Below, one piece after another: positions 54,553 to 62,318 of a stretch of DNA of 64,000 nucleotides. The notes below the pieces were generated by a model that worked only from the letters and a program-made list of their open reading frames with translations, searched no databases and was not told where the DNA came from. The DNA comes from CAZVYN01 sp964631125 (GTDB lineage: Bacteria > Eisenbacteria > RBG-16-71-46 > CAIMUX01), in contig CAZVYN010000012.1 of the NCBI GenBank assembly GCA_964631125.1, forward strand, positions 4,754 through 68,753, read 5' to 3'. How positions within the stretch are numbered: the first letter of the stretch is position 1; the number at the start of each line of letters is the position of its first letter. The position numbers were made by a program, and so were the translations under genes.

Positions 54553-57360
54553 ATGCCGAGTCCGTACGTCTATTTCTTCGGCCAAGGGAAGGCTGAAGGC
54601 TCCGGCCAGATGAAGGATCTCCTCGGCGGCAAGGGCGCCGGCCTGGCCGAGATGTCGAACGCCGGCATTCCTGTACCCCCTGGATTCACCATTACCACCG
54701 AGGCCTGCAACCTCTACTACGAGCACGGCGGCAGGCTGCCCGAGATGATCGTGACCCAGCAGGCGGAGGCGTTGGCCAGATTGGAGACCGTCCAGGGGAA
54801 ACGACTCGGCGATCCGGACGATCCGCTGCTCGTTTCGGTCCGCTCCGGCGCGAAGTTCTCGATGCCGGGCATGATGGACACGATCCTCAACCTGGGTCTC
54901 AACGATCGCTCGGTCCGCGGACTGGCCGCCAAGACCGGCAACGCGCGTTTCGCGTGGGATTCGTATCGCCGCTTCCTCCAGATGTTCGGCGCCGTCGTGT
55001 TGGAGATCGAGAAGGAAGTCTTCGAGCGCGAGATCAAGGCCCTGAAGAGTCGTCGAGGAGTGACGGCCGATGTCGAACTGACCGCGGCCGACATGGAAGA
55101 GTTGAGCGGCACGTTCACGGCTCGTATCGCGGCGCTGACCGGGAGTCCTTTCCCGCAGGAGCCGGCTCTCCAGTTGGCGCTGGCGCGAGACGCCGTCTTC
55201 CGCTCTTGGCACAACGACCGCGCGGTCTTCTACCGCAAGCAGCACGGCATCTCCGAAACGCTCGGCACCGCGGTCAACGTGCAGGCCATGGTTTTCGGCA
55301 ACAAGGGAGCGACGTCCGGCACGGGGGTCGGGTTCACGCGCAACCCCGCGACGGGAGCGAAGGAGTTCTATGGCGAATTCCTCCTCGATGCGCAGGGAGA
55401 GGATGTCGTCGCGGGCACCCGCACTCCTCGTCCGATCGCCGAGCTCGAGCAGGTGATGCCCGAGGTCTACGCACAGCTCCGAGAGATCACGACGCGGCTC
55501 GAGCGTCACTATCGCGATGTGCAGGACTTCGAGTTCACGATCGAGGAGAACCATCTCTACATGTTGCAGACCAGGACCGGAAAGCGGACCGCGCAGGCCG
55601 CCATCCGGATCGCGGTCGAGATGGTGGCGGAAGGCCTGGTCCCGCGAGACGAGGCGCTCCTTCGCGTCGAGCCGAGTCAGCTCGATCAGTTGCTGCACCC
55701 GCGTCTCGATCCTTCGATCCACGCCCGGCCCATCGCCAAGGGACTGGCGGCGTCCCCGGGCGCGGTCTCGGGGCGAATCGTCTTCGAGCCGGCCGAGGCG
55801 GTCGATGCGGCGGCCAATGGCGAGCACGTGATCCTCGTTCGCAACGAGACCAATCCCGACGACATCCGAGGGATGGCCGCGGCGCGCGGAATCCTGACGG
55901 CGACCGGCGGAATGACCTCGCACGCCGCCGTGGTCGCACGCGGCATGGGCAAGTGCTGTATCGCGGGCTGCGGCGCCATCCGGATCGACGAAGACGCGCA
56001 GGTGATGCACATCGGCTCCGACGCCTACCCCAAGGGGGAGATCCTCACCCTGGACGGCTCGACCGGCGAGGTCTTCGCCGGCCGCCTTCCGACCCTCGAG
56101 CCCGAGATCTCAGGTGAGTTCGACACCTTCATGGGGTGGGCCGACGAAGTGCGCAAGCTCCGGGTGCGCGCCAACGCCGATGTCCCCGCCGACGCGGAGC
56201 AGGCTCGGCGCTTCGGCGCGCAAGGAATCGGCCTCTGTCGGACCGAGCACATGTTCTTCGCCGACGATCGGATCGACCGGGTGCGTGAGATGATCTTGAA
56301 CGCCCCGGTGGTGCGACGCCTGAAGCTGCGGTTGGCGGAGTTGGAGCAAGAGCTGGCCACCGCGGGCGGCGAGCGCAAGACGAAGCTCGAGACCGACCGC
56401 GCTTCCATCGCGAGAGAATTGACGGAGCCGAAGCGGGTCTTCGACGATGCGCTCGCGGCCATCGGCGTCCTACAGCGAGAGGACTTCAGAGGCATCTTCC
56501 GCGTGATGGATGGGTTGCCCGTCACGATCCGGACCCTCGATCCTCCCTTGCACGAGTTCCTTCCAAAGCGCGAAGAGCTCATGGTCGAGATTGCGCTGTT
56601 GCGCGAGCGCGGCGCCGACGCGGCGACGCTGGCGCCGCGAGAACTGCTCCTCCAGCGGGTCGAGGAACTCCACGAGTTCAATCCGATGCTCGGTCACCGC
56701 GGCTGCCGCTTGGGGATCACGTTCCCGGAGATCACGACGATGCAAGCGCGCGCGATCTTGGAAGCCGCCTCCTCGTTGGAGGCTGAAGGCATCAAGGTGC
56801 AGCCCGAGATCATGATCCCGCTGGTCGGGGATGTGCATGAGTTCCGGCACCAGCGCGCGCTCGTCGACAAGGCCGCGGCGGAAGTGGCGCGCGCGACCGG
56901 TCGAGAGACGGCGTATCTCGTCGGAACGATGATCGAGGTGCCGCGCGCCGCCCTGACGGCCGACGAGATCGCGAGTGAGGCGCAGTTCTTCTCGTTCGGC
57001 ACGAACGATCTGACGCAGATGACCTACGGCTATTCACGCGACGACGCCGGCAAGTTCCTCCCGGAGTACTTGGATACCGGGATCCTCGAGCAAGACCCGT
57101 TCATCTCCCTCGACGCGAAGGGCGTGGGTCAACTGGTGGTCATGGCGGTCGAGCGGGGTCGCGCGGTGAGGTCGGACCTGAAAGTCGGGATCTGCGGAGA
57201 ACACGGCGGCGACCCGAAGTCGATCGAGTTCTGTTTCCGACACGGGCTCGACTACGTGAGCTGCTCGCCGTTCCGAGTGCCGATCGCGCGATTGGCCGCG
57301 GCGCAGGCGACGTTGCGCGCGCGCAGCGCGCGCGGCGCGGAGACGACAACCTCCGCCTGA
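54553..57360 (+). CDS. ppdK: Pyruvate, phosphate dikinase
   Basis: It converts PEP, AMP and PPi to pyruvate, ATP and Pi reversibly. Domains in order: ATP-grasp (1-~340; LLGGKGAGLAEMSNAGIPVPPGF, SGAKFSMPGMMDTILNLGLND), a His domain with H457 in GGMTSHAAVVARGMGKCC, and the PEP-binding barrel with GLCRTEHMFF, NPMLGHRGCRL, GTNDLTQMTYGYSRDD and catalytic C904 in YVSCSPFR. At 935 residues it exceeds the usual ~880. The excess is a charged coiled-coil insert at about 585-632 (LKLRLAELEQELATAGGE, RASIARELTEPKRVFDD) in front of QREDFRGIFRVMDG. It functions as a monocistronic gene behind its own promoter. Confidence 0.96.
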   Translation: MPSPYVYFFGQGKAEGSGQMKDLLGGKGAGLAEMSNAGIPVPPGFTITTEACNLYYEHGGRLPEMIVTQQAEALARLETVQGKRLGDPDDPLLVSVRSGAKFSMPGMMDTILNLGLNDRSVRGLAAKTGNARFAWDSYRRFLQMFGAVVLEIEKEVFEREIKALKSRRGVTADVELTAADMEELSGTFTARIAALTGSPFPQEPALQLALARDAVFRSWHNDRAVFYRKQHGISETLGTAVNVQAMVFGNKGATSGTGVGFTRNPATGAKEFYGEFLLDAQGEDVVAGTRTPRPIAELEQVMPEVYAQLREITTRLERHYRDVQDFEFTIEENHLYMLQTRTGKRTAQAAIRIAVEMVAEGLVPRDEALLRVEPSQLDQLLHPRLDPSIHARPIAKGLAASPGAVSGRIVFEPAEAVDAAANGEHVILVRNETNPDDIRGMAAARGILTATGGMTSHAAVVARGMGKCCIAGCGAIRIDEDAQVMHIGSDAYPKGEILTLDGSTGEVFAGRLPTLEPEISGEFDTFMGWADEVRKLRVRANADVPADAEQARRFGAQGIGLCRTEHMFFADDRIDRVREMILNAPVVRRLKLRLAELEQELATAGGERKTKLETDRASIARELTEPKRVFDDALAAIGVLQREDFRGIFRVMDGLPVTIRTLDPPLHEFLPKREELMVEIALLRERGADAATLAPRELLLQRVEELHEFNPMLGHRGCRLGITFPEITTMQARAILEAASSLEAEGIKVQPEIMIPLVGDVHEFRHQRALVDKAAAEVARATGRETAYLVGTMIEVPRAALTADEIASEAQFFSFGTNDLTQMTYGYSRDDAGKFLPEYLDTGILEQDPFISLDAKGVGQLVVMAVERGRAVRSDLKVGICGEHGGDPKSIEFCFRHGLDYVSCSPFRVPIARLAAAQATLRARSARGAETTTSA

Positions 57361-57395
57361 GGACGCGCGAGCCTCCAGCGGAACCGGAGGCGGGC

Positions 57396-58271
57396 ATGCC
57401 TCACTACGTCTGGCAACGCGGACAGGTCGGCGAGCAGCGGAGCTCGGGCGCCGTCGCGTCGATCTTGCACTCGTCGTTCTGCTTCGGCGCGATCGTCTCG
57501 ATCGCGGCCTTCCTGCTCTTGGACTCGGAGGTCTCGCGCGGCGTCGATGCCGGCTGGTTGGCGCTCGTGCTCGGCCAAGGAGTCTGGATCTCGGTCTTCG
57601 CATCGTTGCTGCTGCTCAACCCGAGTTTCCTGGAGACGCTGGACGGGCGACCGCTCGGCCGACTCGGTTGGCCGAACCAACTCACTCTCTCGCGGATCTA
57701 TCTGCTGCCGCTCATGCTCGCGTTGATCCTGCGCGCACACTTCGGAGAGGCGCTCGTGCTCTACGCCGTGCTGGCCTCGACCGATGTCGCCGACGGCATC
57801 CTCGCGCGGCGAAGCGACGGCGCGACCAAGCTCGGCTTCGTTCTGGACCCGCTGGCCGACATCCTGTTCAACCTGGGGATCTTCAGCGCACTCTCGCTGG
57901 CCGGCGCCTTGCCTTGGTGGGTCGGCGCCTTGGTGATCCTCCGCTACGGGATTCTGCTCGTCGGCTGCGCGGTGCTCTACGGCTGGAAGGGTGAGATCTG
58001 GATTCGCCCGACCTTCTTCGGAAAGGCGACCGGCTTCCTCGTCGCGCTGTTGACCACCGGCTTGTTCGTTCTCCTGGCCATGGGAGGGACCCAAGGGGCA
58101 CTCTCTCACTGGACCGGCCGGTCGATCGGCGTGCTCGTCGCCATCGGAGTGTTCCACGTTGTCGTGATGGGCTGGATCAACATACGCCGGCCGAATCAGG
58201 GTGGAACGGCGGTCTATCGTCGATCCTTCGGTCTCCTGGTCGGTCGCAACCCCGCGCCGCGCGGACCGTAG
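57396..58271 (+). CDS. CDP-alcohol phosphatidyltransferase-like membrane protein
   Basis: The 291-residue protein has the motif DVADGILARRSDGATKLGFVLDPLAD, an exact D-x2-DG-x2-AR-x8-G-x3-D-x3-D. Two N-terminal hydrophobic segments (about 25-42 and 52-75) precede this core, and three or more follow (LAGALPWWVGALVILRYGILLVG, TGFLVALLTTGLFVLLAM, GVLVAIGVFHVVVMGW). It is longer than PgsA, so the added N-terminal helices may define a subfamily. The substrate is unknown. It follows ppdK by 35 bp and precedes a VWA gene. Confidence 0.8.
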   Translation: MPHYVWQRGQVGEQRSSGAVASILHSSFCFGAIVSIAAFLLLDSEVSRGVDAGWLALVLGQGVWISVFASLLLLNPSFLETLDGRPLGRLGWPNQLTLSRIYLLPLMLALILRAHFGEALVLYAVLASTDVADGILARRSDGATKLGFVLDPLADILFNLGIFSALSLAGALPWWVGALVILRYGILLVGCAVLYGWKGEIWIRPTFFGKATGFLVALLTTGLFVLLAMGGTQGALSHWTGRSIGVLVAIGVFHVVVMGWINIRRPNQGGTAVYRRSFGLLVGRNPAPRGP

Positions 58272-58355
58272 GGGAACCGCCCCCGGTCGGTCGGGTTCGA
58301 CCCGAGTTCGAGATCCAACCACGTAGCTGCCAGGGATGGAGGTCAGACAGGCCCG

Positions 58356-60533
58356 ATGGAACGTTTCTCACTGCAACTCCTCGCGCCTCACCTCTGGTTC
58401 TGGATCTTGCTCCTCGTCCCTGCACTCTGTCTCGCGTACTGGGCCTACTACCGGCTGCTGGCCCCACTGACGCGACCGGCGCGCGCCGCACTCTGGAGCC
58501 TCCGCGGGCTGGCGTTTCTCATCGTCCTCTTCGCGCTCTGGCAGCCGGTCGCGAGCGTCGCGTGGCGCGACTCGGGGAAGCCGGCGCTCGCGGTGTTGAT
58601 CGACCGTTCCGGCTCGAGCGCCCTGCCCGGCCCGAACGGCTTGGCTCGCGAGGAGCAGATCCGCGACCTGCTCCCGACCATCGACGATGCGCTGGGAGAT
58701 CGATTTCGGCTCGACTGGTACGGTTTCGCCGACGGAATCACGCCGATGAGCGGCGACACGCTCCTGGATGCGGTCGGCGCCACGTCGATCGGCGGCGCGC
58801 TGGAATCGGTGCTGCTGCGAGACGAATCGCCGGTCGACGGCATTCTCATCGTTACCGATGGCGTCAACACGGCGGGACGAGATCCGGTGCGGATCGCATC
58901 CGCGTCGCCCGTGCCGGTCTTCACGGTCGCCGTCGGGCCGAACGCTCCGCCCCGCGACATCGAAGTGCGACGGGTGCAAGCGAATCCGACCGGCTTCGTG
59001 GGAGAGCCGGCGCCACTGCGGATCACTCTCGCGAGCAAGGGCCTGGCTGGCCGCACCGCGCAGCTCGAGGTGAGGGAACAGGGCGTCGTGCGTCACCAGC
59101 AGGAGGTCTCGATCCTCGGGGATCGTGGGTTGGAGCAAGAGGTCACGACGCAGATCGTTCCGGGTGGTCCGGGTTTGCGCGTCTTCGAGGTCACTGTGCA
59201 CGCCGAGGGCGACTCCGTGCCCGAGAACGATCGTCGTGTCGTCGCACTGAACATCCTCGAACGCAAGACGAAGGTGCTCTGTCTCGCCGATGGCCTCGAC
59301 TGGGATCTCGCCTTCCTTCGTCGCGCGCTGGATGCCGACACGACTCTCGAGTACTCGTATCTCGTGCAGGGACGCCCCGGCCAGTGGAGCCGGGTCGGCG
59401 CGACCGGCGCCACGCGGGCGCCCTCCACCCGCGCCGAGCTCGCCGAGTATGCGGCGGTCGTTCTCGTCTGGGCCGGCGGGGCCGGTTTCCCCGCGGACTT
59501 CTCGGCGGGACTACCGGCCTATGTTCGCGCGGGCGGAGGACTGTTCGTCTTGGGTGCGGCCCGCGACGGCTCGGCGGGCCCGCTCGCCGGACTCTTGCCC
59601 GCCAGCTTCGAGCCGGGCTCTCGCACCACCGAGCTGCAGAGGGCGGTCCTGACCAATGAGGGGATGCGCCACGCCGTCACCGCTGTTCGCGATGACCCGG
59701 CCCAAGCGGCGCAACTGGTCGGCTCATTGCCTCCACTCTGGAAGCCAGCGGGGCTTCGTCGTGCGAACCCTTCTGCGCGCACGTTGCTCGAGTTGCAGGG
59801 ACCGCGCGGCGCGGAGCCGGCGCTGGTCGCGGCGTACGCCGCGAGGGGCAAGGTCGTATGGATGCCGGCGCGGGGCCTCTGGCGCTGGCGTCTGACGGCG
59901 GCCGGTTCGGATCTCCCCACCGACGCAAGCTCGCAACTGGCGCTGTCGACGGTTCGGTGGATCGTGGAGCCCCTCTCCCGCGACCGCTTCCGCGTCGATC
60001 CGGTGCGGCGCGTGACTCCGCGCGGAGAAGCGGTCGAGTTCACCGCCAGTCTCTGGGACGCAGCCTACGAACCGCTTTCCGGCGCGCGGGTCACCCTCGA
60101 ACTCTCGCCGTCCGCGGGCGCAGCCGAGCCCCTCTCGACGATCGAACTCGCCGCTGGTTCGGAAGCGGGCGGCTATGAAGCCGAGGGGCCGCGGCTGCCG
60201 CCCGGGGAGTACGTCTATCGCGCGCGGGCGGTCGACGGGACCGGACGTGAACTGGGCAGCTCCGACGGCCGCGTCTGGGTCGAAGAGATGGGCCCGGAGT
60301 TCGCTCGGACCTGGTCCGATCGAGAGACTCTGCGTGAGATCGCGAAGCGCAGCGGAGGAGTGTCGGTGGAGGCGGCGGCGTTCGCCTCCCTTCCGGGAGA
60401 GATCCCTCGTTCGCTCCGTCGAGTCACTCGCACCGAAGAACTCGAACTCTGGAACCATTGGCTGGTCTTCGCGCTGTTCGTCTCGGTTCTCGCGACGGAG
60501 TGGTGGCTGCGCCGTCGTCGCGGCCTCGCCTGA
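58356..60533 (+). CDS. Membrane protein with VWA and GATase-like domains (725 aa)
   Basis: Two membrane helices open the protein (LLAPHLWFWILLLVPALCLAY; ALWSLRGLAFLIVLFALW). A von Willebrand factor A domain (about 75-210) has MIDAS-like LAVLIDRSGSS, and VDGILIVTDGVNTAG later. Beta-rich Ig-like parts follow (about 210-310). A GATase-like fold (about 310-440) has KTKVLCLADGLDWDLAFLRRAL, AAVVLVWAGGAGFPADFSAGL, YVRAGGGLFVLGAARDG. The end has a helix VFALFVSVLATEWWLRRRR. Such proteins in several phyla accompany MoxR/BatA-type systems, but no MoxR ATPase is seen here. Confidence 0.8.
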   Translation: MERFSLQLLAPHLWFWILLLVPALCLAYWAYYRLLAPLTRPARAALWSLRGLAFLIVLFALWQPVASVAWRDSGKPALAVLIDRSGSSALPGPNGLAREEQIRDLLPTIDDALGDRFRLDWYGFADGITPMSGDTLLDAVGATSIGGALESVLLRDESPVDGILIVTDGVNTAGRDPVRIASASPVPVFTVAVGPNAPPRDIEVRRVQANPTGFVGEPAPLRITLASKGLAGRTAQLEVREQGVVRHQQEVSILGDRGLEQEVTTQIVPGGPGLRVFEVTVHAEGDSVPENDRRVVALNILERKTKVLCLADGLDWDLAFLRRALDADTTLEYSYLVQGRPGQWSRVGATGATRAPSTRAELAEYAAVVLVWAGGAGFPADFSAGLPAYVRAGGGLFVLGAARDGSAGPLAGLLPASFEPGSRTTELQRAVLTNEGMRHAVTAVRDDPAQAAQLVGSLPPLWKPAGLRRANPSARTLLELQGPRGAEPALVAAYAARGKVVWMPARGLWRWRLTAAGSDLPTDASSQLALSTVRWIVEPLSRDRFRVDPVRRVTPRGEAVEFTASLWDAAYEPLSGARVTLELSPSAGAAEPLSTIELAAGSEAGGYEAEGPRLPPGEYVYRARAVDGTGRELGSSDGRVWVEEMGPEFARTWSDRETLREIAKRSGGVSVEAAAFASLPGEIPRSLRRVTRTEELELWNHWLVFALFVSVLATEWWLRRRRGLA

Positions 60534-60611
60534 GCCGACTGCGTCCGCGGCACATCTCTCGCTCTCCTGATTCCCCTCGTGTCGCGGCAGCGACGGGAGG
60601 GGGAAGCGCGG

Positions 60612-62318
60612 ATGAGCGTAGGCAGTGCAGACCGTACCGTTGAACGCGCGGAAGTCGCGTTCGTTCGAGAGTGGAGTTCGGTCTCTCGGTTGATCTGCTG
60701 GTCCGCCGCACTGGCGCTCGCGTCGACCGTTTCCCCATCGGTCGTGCGAGCAGAGCTCGTTCTCAACGAGTTGCTCTACGACCCTGACGGACCGGACGCT
60801 GGCGCGGAGTGGATCGAGATCCACAACACAGGCCCCTGGCCGGTGGCGCTCGATGACATCGCCGTTGACTCCGGAGACGGTGCGGCCCCAGGACGCTGGA
60901 CCGAGATCTGGCGGGGCGAACCGCGTGGAGTTCTCGGCAGCGGCGCATTCCTCTGGGTGGGCGGACCGTACGCGGGGCGCGTTCCGCACGTCCTGGTTTC
61001 TTTCGCTCTCCAGAACGGACCCGACGCTGCGCGCCTGCGCCAGGGAGACTGGGTGCTCGACCGAGTCGCTTGGGGAGCGCACACAAATGCGGAGTATCCC
61101 GAAGGGGCGCCGACGGCCACGACGGGTTCTGGGCGCAGCCTCGCCCGCGCCGTCGATGGCCGCGACACCGACCACAACGCGAGTGACTGGATCGCTGCGG
61201 AGCCGAGCCCGGGAAGACCGAACCGACCGGCGCACGACGTCGCGCTGCGACTGGCGGCGGGGAGACGATTCCCGCGGCCGGCCCTCGCGCCGGGGTCGAT
61301 CGAAGTCTCGCTCACTGCGCGAGGGTTCGAACGTATCTTGCTAAATGAGATCGCGTTACTCGTTTCTGGTCTCCGCGTCGAATCCGCGCATCCGACCCTA
61401 GAGCAGGGGGAAATGGTGAGCGTGACGCTTCCTGCGCCGCGGGGGCTCGCCCCGGGGGAGCAGACCATCGAAGTGCGAGCCCTTCTGCAATCTGACGGGA
61501 TCCCCGAGAACGACGTCGACTCCTTGAGTGTGTGGTTCGGCCCCCCCGCCGTGGAGCTGACCGAGCTGTTCGCGCGCCCGGACTCGGCGCAAACGGAGTG
61601 GATGGAACTCACGGGGCACGGCGTCGCCGTCGACCTCTCGGGTTGGCACCTCGAGGATGCCGGGGGAAGCGTGCTGACCTTCGGGCCACATTCGTCCGTG
61701 GACGCGGGGGAGGTAGTGCTCGCGACTCGGGATCCCGGCGTCGTCAACGTTCGGGCGTTGGAGTGGACCGGATCCTGGCCCTCGCTCAATGACCTGTCTG
61801 GCGACGGAGGGGTTGCCGACTCGGTATTCCTCTCGGATCCGGACGGTCGCGTCGTGGACTGGGCCGTCATCGGCAAGAGCGAGCGTGGCCGATCCTGGGT
61901 GCGCGTGGCCGGTCCAGAGGTGAGCGCGGGGCGCGAGTCGTGGCGTCCGTCGCGGAGTGCTCCATCCCCCGGCGCGCGAGAAGAGTTCGGCGCGCTCTTG
62001 CCTCCGCCGGCCGACGAGAGCACGACGATCCTCTCGCTCGTCGATCACCCGGCGGGCGCCTGGCTCCATTTCGCTCGTGCTGCGCGCGCGCGCAGATACC
62101 GGGCGGAGGTGATCGACCTCACGGGGCGCGTCGTCTGGCGTTGCGACGGTGAGTTCGCCGACGCCGACGAGAAGTGGGTGCTCTGGGATGGGCGCGATGA
62201 ACGAGGCGTGCTCTGCGCCGCCGGCGTCTACGTCGTCGAGGGATGGATGGATCGCGGAGAAGCCGCCGATGGCGCCGACTCGATTCGAGAAAGTGTCGCG
62301 CTGGTGTTGGCGCGATGA
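60612..62318 (+). CDS. Lamin-tail-domain secreted protein with sorting region
   Basis: The ATG at 60612 has GGGAGGGGG 8 nt before it. A hydrophobic export segment (ICWSAALALASTVSPSVVRA) precedes a lamin-tail (LTD) domain: LVLNELLYDPDGPDAGAEWIEIHN, GPWPVALDDIAVDSGDG, GVLGSGAFLWVGGPYAG. A second LTD-like unit follows near 315 (AVELTELFARPDSAQTEWMELT). The final ~85 residues, AGAWLHFARAARARRYRAEVIDLTGRVVWRCDGEF, VLWDGRDERGVLCAAGVYVVEGWM, form the FlgD-like sorting region. Proteins of this type are exported in FCB bacteria. It overlaps the next gene by ATGA. Confidence 0.8.
   Translation: MSVGSADRTVERAEVAFVREWSSVSRLICWSAALALASTVSPSVVRAELVLNELLYDPDGPDAGAEWIEIHNTGPWPVALDDIAVDSGDGAAPGRWTEIWRGEPRGVLGSGAFLWVGGPYAGRVPHVLVSFALQNGPDAARLRQGDWVLDRVAWGAHTNAEYPEGAPTATTGSGRSLARAVDGRDTDHNASDWIAAEPSPGRPNRPAHDVALRLAAGRRFPRPALAPGSIEVSLTARGFERILLNEIALLVSGLRVESAHPTLEQGEMVSVTLPAPRGLAPGEQTIEVRALLQSDGIPENDVDSLSVWFGPPAVELTELFARPDSAQTEWMELTGHGVAVDLSGWHLEDAGGSVLTFGPHSSVDAGEVVLATRDPGVVNVRALEWTGSWPSLNDLSGDGGVADSVFLSDPDGRVVDWAVIGKSERGRSWVRVAGPEVSAGRESWRPSRSAPSPGAREEFGALLPPPADESTTILSLVDHPAGAWLHFARAARARRYRAEVIDLTGRVVWRCDGEFADADEKWVLWDGRDERGVLCAAGVYVVEGWMDRGEAADGADSIRESVALVLAR

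Noticed and set aside
53929..56010. 693-codon open frame on the minus strand
   Set aside because: Antisense of the GT-TPR and ppdK genes, which have clear motifs; it has no family features.
58291..58320. Possible tRNA T-loop (GGGTTCGACCC)
   Set aside because: There is no space for a cloverleaf, no anticodon arm and no acceptor partner between the flanking genes.
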